Assembly (NCBI GenBank): GCA_050951585.1 | Contig: JBMNJI010000004.1 | Coordinates: 1-35,072, forward strand | Length of the DNA: 35,072 nucleotides | Origin: UBA3937 sp050951585 | Lineage (GTDB): Bacteria; Bacillota; Peptococcia; DRI-13; DTU073 | Reading direction: 5' to 3' | In this document: piece by piece, positions 1-8,500 of the stretch | How the letters are laid out: each line of letters starts with the position of its first letter | Position numbering within the stretch: position 1 is the stretch's first letter | Notes under the pieces: model-generated | What the model saw: only the letters and a program-made list of their open reading frames with translations | Told to the model about the DNA's origin: nothing | Databases searched by the model: none | Translations under genes and position numbers: made by a program

Positions 1-108
1 CTCCTGAGCCATTCCCGCCTCTTTATATTCGAGCCCCAGCAAATAAAGAAGCTCTATATTGCCCGGATTCTCCTTCGCCATTTTCTGCATCAGTTGGATT
101 TTCTCCAT
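1..108 (-). CDS. N-terminus of a TPR-like protein (runs off the window)
   Basis: The first 36 codons of a minus-strand gene are visible and its remainder lies outside the window. It starts at an ATG at 106-108, preceded by GGAGG eight bases upstream. The visible residues begin MEKIQLMQKMAKENPGNIE and continue into a leucine/tyrosine-rich helix (LLYLLGLEYKEAG). That is the pattern of the first helix pair of a tetratricopeptide repeat. It is the last gene of the TPR/membrane-protein run that starts at 1571, so it probably belongs to the same operon. Function is unknown. A TPR scaffold role is inference from fold and context only. Confidence 0.55.
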   Translation of the reverse strand, partial: MEKIQLMQKMAKENPGNIELLYLLGLEYKEAGMAQE

Positions 109-139
109 TCTTGTTACCTCCGCATCATACCCTTAATTT

Positions 140-349
140 TCAAATAAAGATTGTAAAGAGGTCGCGAGACCCATGACCAAATCGCCACAACAAATACACT
201 CCCAACATAACCGGCAAAATGATATTTCCTACGGGAGGACCTACCCTTTCTTCCAGAAAGGAAAGAACTACCAGCAACAAGAGGAAAAACACATAAAACC
301 TAAGCGGTTGCACCCAGGAAAAGAACCGGTTCGGCGCAAAAAATAAAAT
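140..349 (-). CDS. Small two-helix membrane protein, possible ATT start
   Basis: An open frame of 69 codons lies between the two TPR genes, in the same frame as the upstream TPR gene and directly behind its TAA stop. AGGAG at the end of that gene sits 7-8 bases before an ATT codon at 347-349, and there is no ATG, GTG or TTG until residue 13. The peptide contains a strongly hydrophobic stretch (RFYVFFLLLLVVLSFL) followed by EERVG and a second one (NIILPVMLGVYLLW), so it should be a small integral membrane protein. Either a rare ATT/ATC start is used through translational coupling, or a base is wrong near the start. I recognise no family. Its placement between TPR genes suggests a membrane partner for them, which is inference. 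Confidence 0.4.
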   Translation of the reverse strand: MLFFAPNRFFSWVQPLRFYVFFLLLLVVLSFLEERVGPPVGNIILPVMLGVYLLWRFGHGSRDLFTIFI

Positions 350-352
350 GAT

Positions 353-1014
353 TTATCTCCTGTAGTTCCTCCAGCATTTTAAGATGTGTGGATTGGTCGG
401 GTCAAGCAAATAGGCCTGGCGAAAGTGTTTCTCCGCCTTTTTATAGTGATGCGCCTTGTACTCACTTTGCCCCAGTTTGATTAGTTTTTGCACCTCATCA
501 GTGGAGCTAGCCATGTATTCTTCGATGGCTTTCTTTTCTTGTTTCTTCTTTCCTACCGCATGTTCAAAATAGTAGTAATAATGTAAAACCAGATCATTCT
601 CCGGCTCTAATCTTAGCGCTTCCTGCATTACTTCTCTGGCTTTTTCATAATAACCGCAAAGAAGTAACAGGTAGGCATAATCGGCTAATGTCTCTGCGTT
701 CTGCGGGTCTAATTCCAGTGCTTTCAGAAAAGACTCCTCTGCTCGTTGATAGTAACCCTTCTCCCTGTATATTTTGCCTAACAACTCAAAGGCCTCGGCG
801 GCTAATTCCGTTGCCACAAGCTCTTCACAAAGCTTTTCCGCCTCATCTTCCTGGTCCAGCATAAAATAACAATTCGCCAGAAGGAATTGGGCCGCATTGT
901 TCCGGGGGTCCTCAGCCAGAAGCTCTTGAAGGCTTTTTCCGCCTGTTTATACTTCTTCATATCATAATAGGCGATCGCCTCGGTCATTTTCTTTTCCGAA
1001 AAACCATTGTTCAT
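353..1014 (-). CDS. Tetratricopeptide-repeat protein, one frameshift
   Basis: This is a soluble TPR protein of about 220 residues once repaired. The start (MNNGFSEKKMTEAIAYYDMK) has GGAGG nine bases upstream, and its ATG overlaps the TGA of the preceding membrane gene (ATGA). The frame breaks near 927-931, after the residues AEKAF. Restoring one T (gcc ttt caa) gives the continuous sequence AEKAFQELLAEDPRNN and joins the downstream 169-residue frame. At least four TPR units are visible, with the usual Y/A/DP spacing (for example AEESFLKALELDPQNAETLA and AEKHFRQAYLLDPTNPHIL). TPR units are protein-protein interaction modules; the partner here is unknown. It sits in an operon with small membrane proteins, so a membrane-associated assembly is plausible. 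The frameshift is probably a sequencing error. Confidence 0.7.
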
Positions 1015-1571
1015 ATTAAAGTTCCTCCAAAGAACAAGTTGGAAATAGCATTCTCAAACACTAGCGCAAGCAGAATGGTCCCAATTGCCCAGCCTAGAAT
1101 CGTTGAATGTTTCCGTCAAGTGTAAAACAACCTGATAATTGTTTTACAGACCAGGTAAACCACTAAAACCATGAGGATCGCCCACAATTTTCGAGAGCGG
1201 CGAATATTTTTGACCTTGCACATATTTAGTCACGGTTTGCATAATTTGCTCGTTAATAATCCCCTCCGGCTTAGCTTGAAGCTGTTCGGTCTGCCGGTAA
1301 TAATGAAAAAAATCTTTGAGCACAGTAGAATGAGCGTGATAATAGTCTCCTAAAACCTGATATTTAGCAATGAGTAGCCCGAGCGATACTACGGCCAAAA
1401 TCAGCGCGGCTTTTTTGCCCTTAGCCAGAAACAGTTTTTCACGCATAAAATCAAGGAGGGGATTATACCGCCCAACAAGGCAACCACAAACAAATAATAA
1501 AGCCGATACGACTTTAATTCTTCGCCATCCTGCACTTTAATTACAGGAGTAAACAGATATTTCTGCTCCAT
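1011..1571 (-). CDS. Polytopic membrane protein, broken by two frameshifts and an in-frame TGA
   Basis: The gene opens with MEQKYLFTPVIKVQDGEELK behind AAGGAGAG at a good distance. Read straight through, it breaks three times. Adding a C to the CCCC run at 1458-1461 leads from the first hydrophobic helix into MREKLFLAKGKKAALILAVV. Removing one G near 1181-1183 turns a dead end into the helix IVAILMVLVVYLVCKTII. An in-frame TGA at 1116-1118 then interrupts LFYT-RKHSTILGWAIGTIL, where a TGG tryptophan would fit. The final TGA overlaps the start of the TPR gene. The repaired protein has about 185 residues and four hydrophobic helices, with one extracytoplasmic or cytoplasmic domain of about 70 residues between helices 2 and 3. 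No family is recognised. It heads the TPR operon. Confidence 0.5.
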
Positions 1572-1612
1572 GCTCTCTCCTTATCCAAAACGCATCTATT
1601 TTTCTATTCTTC

Positions 1613-1640
1613 ATTATAATATTCTTAACACTTATTGCAA
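1613..1640 (-). promoter_or_regulatory. Sigma-A-type promoter of the membrane/TPR operon
   Basis: On the minus strand TTGCAA (1635-1640) and TATAAT (1613-1618) are separated by 16 bases. They lie about 40 bases upstream of the ATG at 1571. The -10 box is perfect, the -35 box is good, and the spacing is within the usual 16-18 range. Confidence 0.6.
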
Positions 1641-1708
1641 AGCGTTTCTGTTTTTGACAGATGAATCTATCCATCCCATGTGCACATAGCACCCTGGGGG
1701 CACTTGCT

Positions 1709-2189
1709 TCACTTGTGATACGGCTCGCCTTTGGCGATCTTGAAGCTGCGATAAAGCTGTTCCAGGAGAATGACCCGCATCATTTGGTGCGGAAAAGTCA
1801 GCGGCGAGAACGATAACAGAAAGTCGCAGTTCCCCAGGACCTCCGGCGAAAGCCCATAAGAGCTGCCGATGAGCAAGACGATTTTACTATGCCCTTGTAG
1901 AGTTTGGCGGCTGATAAAGTCAGCTTAGCTCCTCGGAAGAAAGCATTTTTCCTTTGATCGCTAAGCCAATCACATAAGAAGAAGGGGGAATCTGTCGCCT
2001 GATGGATTCCCCTTCTTTTGTCAGAGCCAGCTCAATCTCCGCAGCGGACGGATGCTCCGGCAGCTTTTCCTCGCCCACTTCCACTATTTCAACCCTGGTA
2101 TAGGGCTCCATCCTTTTGCGATATTCTTTGACGGCATCCTGCCAGTATTTTTCTTTTAATTTACCAACCGCGATAATTCGAATCAGCAT
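1709..2189 (-). CDS. rlmH: 23S rRNA (pseudouridine-1915-N3)-methyltransferase RlmH, one frameshift
   Basis: RlmH is a small SPOUT-class methyltransferase that methylates the pseudouridine at position 1915 of 23S rRNA (helix 69), using S-adenosylmethionine. The N-terminus MLIRIIAVGKLKEKYWQDA and the C-terminus FPHQMMRVILLEQLYRSFKI with GEPYHK are diagnostic. The glycine-rich SAM-knot segment (VLLIGSSYGLSPEVL) lies between them. One extra A near 1925-1927 shifts the frame: removing it changes SSEELS-stop into SSEELADFISRQ and restores a protein of about 159 residues, the family's normal size. The start ATG at 2187-2189 lies 29 bases after the walJ stop, so the two are probably cotranscribed. 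The walJ-rlmH neighbourhood is also seen in Bacillus. The break looks like a sequencing error. Confidence 0.9.
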
Positions 2190-2218
2190 CTTCCCGTATC
2201 CCTTTTCTGATCTTGATA

Positions 2219-3008
2219 TTATATCGAGATACTTGCGCTCGGTTTGTACCGCGGCGCCACCGTAATATCAACCTCGTCTAAATTAACCTGATTCTCTATT
2301 AAGATATCCTGCACCGTCTGCAAGGCAAGGGCAGGATGATTATTTTCCGTACTCAAATGGGCCAGCATTACTTTTCGGGTAGCCTTGCCCAAAATACGCA
2401 GTAAAGCATTGCCGGCCGTATCGTTCGATAAATGGCCCAGAATCCCGGAGATCCGCTTCTTTAACGGCCAGGGATAAGACCCGTTTTTGAGCATCTCCAA
2501 ATCGTGGTTAGCCTCCAACAACAAGCCCGTCAACATTTGTGACCATGCGGGCCATTTGCGCGGTAAAAACACCGGAGTCAGTAGCTACGCCCAATGTCTT
2601 CTTCCCTGCAGACAAAAGATACCCGACCGGTTCCATCGCATCATGGGAAACAGGAAAGGGCTCAATCTTCAGATCCCCGATTTCCAAGGATTCGCCCGCG
2701 CATATGTAATTCTTTTGCTCGTCCTTAATACTCCCGGGCAAACTATCGAGCTCGCACCAGGTCCCTTCGGTGGCATAGACAGGCAGGTGGTATTTGCGCG
2801 CTAAGACCCCCGCCCCGCTAATATGGTCCCGATGCCCGTGGGTCAGCAGCAGTCCGTCTATTTCCTCGAGTGACCTGCCACACGCCTCCTCCAAAGCCTT
2901 ACTGATTGTCTTCCCCGACTGCCCGGCATCAATCATCACTTTGGCCCGGGCAGTCTCGATATAGATGGCGTTCCCCGAACTGCCACTAATTAATGTGCAT
3001 ACTTTCAT
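2219..3008 (-). CDS. walJ: WalJ/YycJ-type metallo-beta-lactamase-fold hydrolase, one frameshift
   Basis: This is a metallo-beta-lactamase-fold hydrolase of the YycJ/WalJ family, about 262 residues after repair. The metal-binding motif LLTHGHRDHISG is at about residues 54-65, and further ligands are visible in FPVSHDAMEPVG and in ATDSG. The N-terminus MKVCTLISGSSGNAIYIET is typical of the family. The frame breaks in the dinucleotide-rich tract at about 2516-2526, where removing one T joins MVTNVDGL to LLEANHDLEMLKNGSYP and yields the conserved HLSN motif later. In Bacillus WalJ links cell-wall/WalRK signalling to replication timing. Here no walRK genes are in view, so only the enzyme family is certain. 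It is followed 29 bases later by rlmH, matching the Bacillus arrangement. Confidence 0.85.
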
Positions 3009-3062
3009 TATTCTACGCTCTCTTTTTCACATATTCGACCTATCTTCTACTCGCATGCCGCA

Positions 3063-4004
3063 CTATTCCCCGTAACTGTCCGTGAGACTCCCATGACTAT
3101 ACTCTTCCGCGCCGCTTGACAAACTTTCTGCAAAATCACGGAAAGTCAGCCCATACGTCTCGGTAAAAGCCGCCGCGAAATCCTGCCCGTTCCCTAACGC
3201 CAGCAATAAGGTCGTCATTCTTTCCTGCCCGTAACGAGCGAGCAACTGGCGAACGGCCTGGAACGACTGCCAATAGGCGAGATACTGGTCTTCCTGCTCA
3301 TCAAACCGCTTGTCTAACGCGGCAAAAGCATAGGGATGTGCTTTGGCAGATGGCCCGGGTTCTCCCAGCGTAAAGCCGGTAATCTGCTGTTCCACGTACT
3401 GCGCCAACCCTTCGGTTAACCAACGGGGATAATTGCCCCCACATATTTCATCTACCAGTAAATGCGTTAATTCGTGGGCGAGCGGCCCTTCCTCGGCAAA
3501 AGCCTCCGCCGCCTCAGCGAGATTCGGCACCGTGTCCGGCGCGCCCGCCCAGCCGCGCGGCGAGACAATTCTAATCGTGCCTGCCCAATAAACCCCGGCC
3601 GTACTTTTTTCTCCGCTCCAGCCGAAGCTTTTATTCAAAGAGGCTTCATCCCGGAATAAGACCAGCGGGATCCGGCGCGTGCGGTGCTCCAGGCCGAAAA
3701 TCTCCTCCGCTTGCCGTAAATAGTCCTCGGCAAGATTGAGCACGACCGGAGCCAGTTCCTGATCTTCAGCTGTATATTTTAAGCGAAAACTGTCACTATT
3801 TATTACGGCATATTCTCTTGTCTGGAAATTAAGGATCAGACGAACGCCCTGCTGAAAGGCCCTATAAACGGTTTTGCGTACATAAACGGACAGATCCGTA
3901 ATAAACAGTCCGAACAAAAGACTGACAATTAATAGCAGCCCGACTTTTCTTACACTAATCCTTTGTTTTATCCCCGGTTCACTCTTTGTCAAAATTAACT
4001 GCAT
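3063..4004 (-). CDS. Membrane-anchored peptidase-MA-family zinc metalloprotease
   Basis: This 313-residue protein has a short basic N-terminus and one hydrophobic segment (VGLLLIVSLLFGLFI, about residues 22-36), with no obvious cleavage site, so it is probably anchored with the catalytic domain outside. The zinc motif HELTH is at about residue 178, followed by a second glutamate in RWLTEGLAQYVEQ, the gluzincin pattern of the peptidase MA-like (PF13485) family. The segment WAGTIRIVSPRGW ahead of it is also typical. The substrate is unknown; family members are generally uncharacterised exported proteases. It sits between the 36-aa membrane peptide and walJ. The gene is intact, which is notable among its frameshifted neighbours. 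Confidence 0.8.
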   Translation of the reverse strand: MQLILTKSEPGIKQRISVRKVGLLLIVSLLFGLFITDLSVYVRKTVYRAFQQGVRLILNFQTREYAVINSDSFRLKYTAEDQELAPVVLNLAEDYLRQAEEIFGLEHRTRRIPLVLFRDEASLNKSFGWSGEKSTAGVYWAGTIRIVSPRGWAGAPDTVPNLAEAAEAFAEEGPLAHELTHLLVDEICGGNYPRWLTEGLAQYVEQQITGFTLGEPGPSAKAHPYAFAALDKRFDEQEDQYLAYWQSFQAVRQLLARYGQERMTTLLLALGNGQDFAAAFTETYGLTFRDFAESLSSGAEEYSHGSLTDSYGE

Positions 4005-4007
4005 AAA

Positions 4008-4061
4008 AATGGGATACTCCTCTCTGGTTTTTTCGGCTAGACGTTTTCCACGTATCCCATT
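4008..4061. promoter_or_regulatory. Ten-base inverted repeat spanning promoter and RBS of the metalloprotease gene
   Basis: AATGGGATAC (4008-4017) and GTATCCCATT (4052-4061) are exact reverse complements separated by 34 bases. On the minus strand the distal arm overlaps a TATAAT-like -10 box (TATAATGGGATAC). The proximal arm starts at the end of the AGAGGAG ribosome-binding site of the metalloprotease gene. The arms therefore bracket the likely transcription start. It could be an operator bound by a dimeric or looping repressor; that role is inference. Confidence 0.4.
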
Positions 4062-4100
4062 ATAACAGGTCTGTTCCTACTCTTCCTTGGAAAATTGCCC

Positions 4101-4211
4101 CTAAAGGTACCAGACTAACGTGGACAGTAAAAGTCCGGCGCATAATAAAAGGACCAGCACCACAAGAAAAGCTTTTTTTAGCTGTTCTCTTTTTTTTCTG
4201 GAAAACATCAT
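4101..4211 (-). CDS. 36-residue single-pass membrane peptide
   Basis: A short gene directly behind trxB. The ATG at 4209-4211 has GGAGG nine bases upstream, and it begins only a few bases after the trxB stop, so translation is probably coupled. The peptide starts MMFSRKKREQLKKAF and continues with a single hydrophobic helix (VVLVLLLCAGLLLSTLVWYL) to a TAG stop. The basic N-terminus followed by the helix predicts an N-in orientation. No family is recognised. The clean RBS and membrane-protein composition argue that it is real despite its size. Confidence 0.55.
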   Translation of the reverse strand: MMFSRKKREQLKKAFLVVLVLLLCAGLLLSTLVWYL

Positions 4212-4215
4212 TTCA

Positions 4216-5163
4216 TCATTCCTCCCCGTACAAACGCATATATTCTTCCACTGCGGCCAGCACGCTAGCCCCATCCCCTACCGCCGTCGCCACCTGCCTG
4301 ACCTGCTTCTCACGGCAATCCCCGATGGCAAACACCCCCGGTATCACTGTTTGCAAGCTTTCATCAGTAAGCAGATACCCTTGTGTGCTTTTGGGATAAT
4401 CATCCCCTAAAAAGTCCGTATTCGGCTTGCGGCCCTACATAGACGAAAACCCCATCCACGGCCTCTGTGATTGTTTCTAACGTTTTGACATTATGCAGAA
4501 GAAGAGCGGTGATAAGCTTCTCCCCGACAATCTCGTCAGCCACCGTATCCCAATAGATCTTGATATTAGGCGTAGCCTTAACCTGCTCGCTTAGATACTT
4601 ATCGGCACGAAAAGTATCACGCCGATGAATAACCACGACTTCCCGGGCCAGTTTTGCTAAAAAGAGCGCCTCTTTCACGGCGGCATCTCCGCCACCGATG
4701 ACCGCCACCTTCTTATTTCTAAAGAAAAATCCGTCACAAGGTTGCGCAATAAGACACGCCGCGCCCCCGGAATTCTTTTTCGCCTTTGATGCCGAGCTCG
4801 CGTGCCTGTGCCCCTGCCGCAACCAAGACGGCTTTCCCTTGCACTTGCCCATCTGTTGTCTCTACTGTAATAAGCGGCTTTTCCCCCGCCTGAAGCTGGG
4901 CTTTCCTAAGACCGCTCACTTCCGCGATCTTCATCTCACAGCCAAAATGGACGGCCTGATTGTAAAAATTGTTCATTAACTCCGGTCCGGAGATCCCTTC
5001 CGTAAAGCCGGGGATAGTTTTCTATCCGGTCGGTGATGGCCGCCTGCCCGCCAATCGCGCCTTTCTCAATGACGAGCGTTTTCCAACCGGCCCTGCACGC
5101 ATATATGCCCGCAGTGAGCCCGGCCGGGCCGCCCCCAATAATGACGATATCATACATATCCAT
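4216..5163 (-). CDS. trxB: Thioredoxin-disulfide reductase TrxB-like, three frameshifts
   Basis: This flavoprotein transfers electrons from NAD(P)H through FAD and a redox-active disulfide to thioredoxin. The FAD-binding GGGPAG is at about residues 10-15. The redox pair CATC is in GVSYCATCDGFFF, the NAD(P)H-binding motif is GGGDAAVKEA, and the second FAD motif is GVFAIGDCR near the C-terminus. Three single-base insertions break it: in the CCCC run near 5009-5013 (restores NYPGFTEGISGPELMNNF), in the TT near 4738-4742 (restores CATCDG, otherwise truncated exactly at the active site), and in the run at 4433-4435 (restores VGRKPNTDFLG). The repaired length, about 315 residues, is normal. All three lie at short homopolymers, so error is more likely than loss of function. 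NADPH versus NADH or ferredoxin preference cannot be judged here. Confidence 0.85.
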
Positions 5164-5215
5164 ATCTTAATTCCCCCCTTGGGGTTTTTTTGCTGAATCG
5201 AAAAGATCCTGATAG

Positions 5216-5245
5216 AAAAAAGGTACAAGCTCTCTCACCTGTACC
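5216..5245 (-). terminator. Rho-independent terminator after the M23 peptidase gene
   Basis: On the minus strand GGTACA and TGTACC form a stem (5222-5245) around a 12-base loop, followed directly by TTTTTT. It separates the M23 gene from trxB. Confidence 0.65.
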
Positions 5246-5298
5246 CTGCGTATACTTCATGTAGTCTGCTTTGCTTGCTCGCTTTTCTTCGGGCGGCT

Positions 5299-6794
5299 TT
5301 ACTTTAGAAAATTCTGAGGTGAAGCATGTTTCCCATTTTCGATTACTTCAAAATGAAGATGTGATCCGGTGCTTCGCCCGGTTGAGCCAACCCTGCCGAT
5401 TAAATCGCCGCGGGATACTTTTTGCCCGACGGAAACTTCTATTTTGCTAAGATGCGCATAACGGGTGACCAAGCCCTGCCCGTGATTAATATCCACGCAT
5501 TTGCCGTAAGTTCCGTACGTGGAAGCCCTGACCACGGTCCCATCCTCTGCGGCGGCCACGGGATCCCCGGTATCCCCGTCGATATCCAGCCCTGTATGTG
5601 TGGAGCCGCCCCGTTTGCCATACGGTGAAGTTATCGTTCCCCGCAGGGGCCAGCCTAATATTCCATTCCCTCCGCTACTACGAGAAGCAACGATTAGCTT
5701 CGTCCCTTTCCGCACGACTTTGGCCGCCGGCTCCTCGATAATATTCTCCGCTAAGGTCTGTTTATCGGTAATCTGATTATTAGTTTGGGTAACATGGTAG
5801 GTTACGATTCTGCTCCCTTTTTTCCCGCTCTGTTTGACTTTTTCCTGCCCCTTCCAGAGGGAAGCATCATCTTCATAGACAACTTTATAGGGAATCTCCT
5901 CTTCCACTGTTGTTTCCCAGGTAGAAACAACATTAACCAGCGGCTCGGCTTTTTTCAGATTTAATTCCTGCCCTATCTGTAGCAATTCGCCCTTCAAGGA
6001 AGGATTGATTTCCTGCAATTCCGCCACCGTCAAACCATGATCACGGGCAATGGTCCATAAGGATTCGCCTTTTTCCACCACATGGGGCACAATCTTTTCT
6101 AGTCCTTTAACCATCGCCTCCACGGCTTCCGCAACAGTCATGATCTGCTCGGGGACACTTTTCCCCGGCACAACCTGCACCTGATCCAAAAACTCAACCT
6201 TTTCAATCTTTAGTGCGTCAGTGCTACTATCCGCGGATTCCTCCTGCGGCAAATAATATTTCTTCAGTTCGGCTAAGGCATTCTCCGCTTCCGTTTCCGA
6301 AGCCAGATAAAGTACCCGCTCCCCATTTACCTCGATAGCCCATGTATTAATCGGCCAAGCCAGTTCTTTTTTCAGGACAGCAACCAGTTTTTCGCCTGCT
6401 AAAAGTTCCCCGAACGATCACAATCCTCTTGATAAGACAACTGGGAAGTAACTGTAGAGATCTCTGTCTCCAGCTCCCTACTCAATTCCTGACGGGCGGT
6501 TTCCAGCGCCACTTCCACCTCGTGCCGGCCTCCTACCAGGCCAACCACTTTGCCGTCAGCCAGAAGCATCACCGGCTTTTGCGCCAGAAAATAAGACACA
6601 CCACCAATCAATAAACCGGCAACCAGAACACAAACCGCCCCCATTTGGGCATATTTCAAAGAACTTTTTCCGGGTGACTTCAGTATATTACCGGAATGAA
6701 CATAAATCCTTACCCTTGTGCCAAGCAATTTTATGTACGATAATATTTTCTTTGCCATCTGCCCCAAAGACATCAGTTCCGTTCTTTCTATCAA
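5299..6794 (-). CDS. M23 murein endopeptidase with LysM and G5 domains, one frameshift
   Basis: This is an exported cell-wall hydrolase of about 498 residues after repair. In order it has an N-terminal membrane helix (GAVCVLVAGLLIGGVSYFLA), a region resembling the DUF3939/YycH-like stalk, a LysM peptidoglycan-binding domain (HVVEKGESLWTIARDHGLTV), a G5 domain (WETTVEEEIPYKVVYED onward) and a C-terminal LytM/M23 peptidase. The M23 zinc ligands are visible in HTGLDIDG and in GSHLHFEV. The frame breaks at the CCCC run (plus strand) at 6408-6411: adding one G on the coding strand turns a stop into RSGELLAGEKLVAVLKKEL. The start chosen is a TTG at 6792-6794, because GGAGG lies seven bases upstream; the next candidate is an internal ATG seven codons later. 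It likely cleaves peptide cross-links in peptidoglycan, perhaps in growth or sporulation. Confidence 0.85.
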
Positions 6795-6858
6795 GCCAAA
6801 GCCTCCGGGGTTTTCACCTTCCCTTCCGTCAGCTGCTAAAAAATTCTACATCATCATA

Positions 6859-6888
6859 ATTATACTATACTTCGTAAGCTTGTTTCAA
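6859..6888 (-). promoter_or_regulatory. Sigma-A-type promoter of the M23 peptidase gene
   Basis: TTGAAA (6883-6888) and TATAAT (6859-6864) on the minus strand are 18 bases apart. They sit about 65 bases before the TTG start. Confidence 0.6.
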
Positions 6889-7010
6889 CCAAAGCTTTCC
6901 GTTTTTTTACTAAGCTTTTATTTTCCTTCTTTACGCAACTATATTATTGCCAAAAAACAAAACCATTAAACAATTATACCAACTTGGCCCATTCCCACTC
7001 TGCCCTTGGG

Positions 7011-8432
7011 TTATTTTGCGCTTCCGGCGGCTACTTCCTGTTGCTTTTGCCAAACCTTCACCTGCAGATAAATCCCATATTCAAGCCGCGTTTTTTGCAG
7101 CTCACATCCTAATTCATACGGCTGCAATAAATCCCGGTGAAAATTATAGGCATTGGCATGGCAGCCCCCGCTGCAAAAGAATCTCGCCCAACAATTCCGG
7201 CATTTTTCTTTGTTGAACACATGGGCCTTCCGAAAAGTCTGGCGCAAGGACTCATTTTGGACACCCGTAAAGACATTCCCCATCAGGAACTCTTTGTTCT
7301 CCATAAACTGATGACAGGGATACAAATCACCCGCCGGAGAGACAGCCAGATATTCATTCCCGGCCCCGCAGCCCGATAAACGCTTGAGTAGGCATGGTCC
7401 TTTGTTTAAATCAATATTAAAGTGGAAAAACTGAAACGGCTTTCCTTGTTCGTAGTATTGCAGCCACTTTTGCGCTAGAAGCGCATATTGCTGCTTTAAT
7501 ACCGGCAAATCCTCCTCCCGTAAAGCATACTCCTGCTCCGGAGAAGCCACCACCGGTTCCAAAGAGAGACGGTCATAGCCATGATCCACCAAATACAGAA
7601 TATCCGCACAAAAATCCAGATTAAAATGGGTATAGGTCCCTCTTACATAATATGTTCCCGCTTGCTGTTTCTTGACAAATTCGCTGATTTTCCTGTCCAC
7701 CAGGGCAAAGCTGCCCTGCCCACCGGTAAGGGGCCGCATTTTGTCATGCACTTCCGGCCGCCCGTCGATGCTCAAGATTAAATAAAGGCCTTCCCGGTTC
7801 AGATAATCAATAATCTCTTCGTTTAATAACACTGCATTGGTCGTTAAGGTTTGCTTCAAAGTTTTGCCTGTCTCGCGGGCTTTTTCCTTGCCGTATTTTA
7901 CCAGCTCCTTCGCCACGGCAAAATTCAAGAGCGGTTCGCCGCCAAAATAATCTACCTCCACATGCTGACGCGCCCCGGAGGCGGCAAAGAGAAAATCCAG
8001 GGCCTTCTTCCCTGTCTTTGCATCCATCAGGGAGCGATCCGCCCCGAAAGGTCCGGTACCGGCGAAGCAATATTTACAGCGCAGATTGCAATCATGGGCA
8101 ACATGAAGGCAAAGGGCCTTCACAATCTTCTCGTCACGGGGCTCAAAATTCTCTTGTACCTCGTTTTGGCTAAACAAGGCCCCGGCAGCGACCAGTTCGG
8201 CAAAGGCCGCTTTAATCCCGGCAAAATCCTCGTCCGAAAGACCTTCGGGGGGCGTAATTCTCTCCCAATCCCCGCCGGCTTTTTCCCAGGCCGCAAGAAA
8301 ATCCCAGGCTTCCTTGCTCAAAGTATGCACAGCCCCGCTGTTAATATCCAGCACAAGATAGGTATCCTCGATCGCAAATTTATGAATAAGCGAAAAGTCA
8401 TACTGCGGATTAGTTCCTAAGTCACCCTTCAT
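7011..8432 (-). CDS. scfB: SCIFF-peptide maturase, radical SAM/SPASM thioether synthase
   Basis: This radical-SAM enzyme installs thioether cross-links between cysteine sulfurs and non-alpha carbons of the SCIFF precursor encoded just upstream, making a ranthipeptide. The radical-SAM cluster motif CNLRCKYC is at about residues 92-99. The C-terminal SPASM/twitch cysteines are visible in SGCGAGNEYLAVSPAGDLYPC, in CRNCWARFFCSGGC and in the final LGCELQ. An N-terminal precursor-recognition segment is present (YLVLDINSGAVHTLSKEAW). The start is the ATG at 8430-8432 because TTTTGGAGG lies nine bases upstream; an in-frame ATG 18 codons earlier lacks a ribosome-binding site. About 474 residues is the normal length. 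It follows scfA by 69 bases and shares its promoter. No protease or exporter gene is adjacent, as is usual for this conserved clostridial pair. Confidence 0.93.
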   Translation of the reverse strand: MKGDLGTNPQYDFSLIHKFAIEDTYLVLDINSGAVHTLSKEAWDFLAAWEKAGGDWERITPPEGLSDEDFAGIKAAFAELVAAGALFSQNEVQENFEPRDEKIVKALCLHVAHDCNLRCKYCFAGTGPFGADRSLMDAKTGKKALDFLFAASGARQHVEVDYFGGEPLLNFAVAKELVKYGKEKARETGKTLKQTLTTNAVLLNEEIIDYLNREGLYLILSIDGRPEVHDKMRPLTGGQGSFALVDRKISEFVKKQQAGTYYVRGTYTHFNLDFCADILYLVDHGYDRLSLEPVVASPEQEYALREEDLPVLKQQYALLAQKWLQYYEQGKPFQFFHFNIDLNKGPCLLKRLSGCGAGNEYLAVSPAGDLYPCHQFMENKEFLMGNVFTGVQNESLRQTFRKAHVFNKEKCRNCWARFFCSGGCHANAYNFHRDLLQPYELGCELQKTRLEYGIYLQVKVWQKQQEVAAGSAK

Positions 8433-8500
8433 CGTTTCGTTCCTCCAAAAAAAGAGACCCTTCCGGGTCAGGCTATTTATAAACAAGTTTGTTTAATCCT

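Noticed and set aside
7851..8420. A 189-codon plus-strand open frame opposite scfB.
   Set aside because: It lies entirely antisense to a well-supported radical-SAM gene, lacks a ribosome-binding site and has no recognisable domain.
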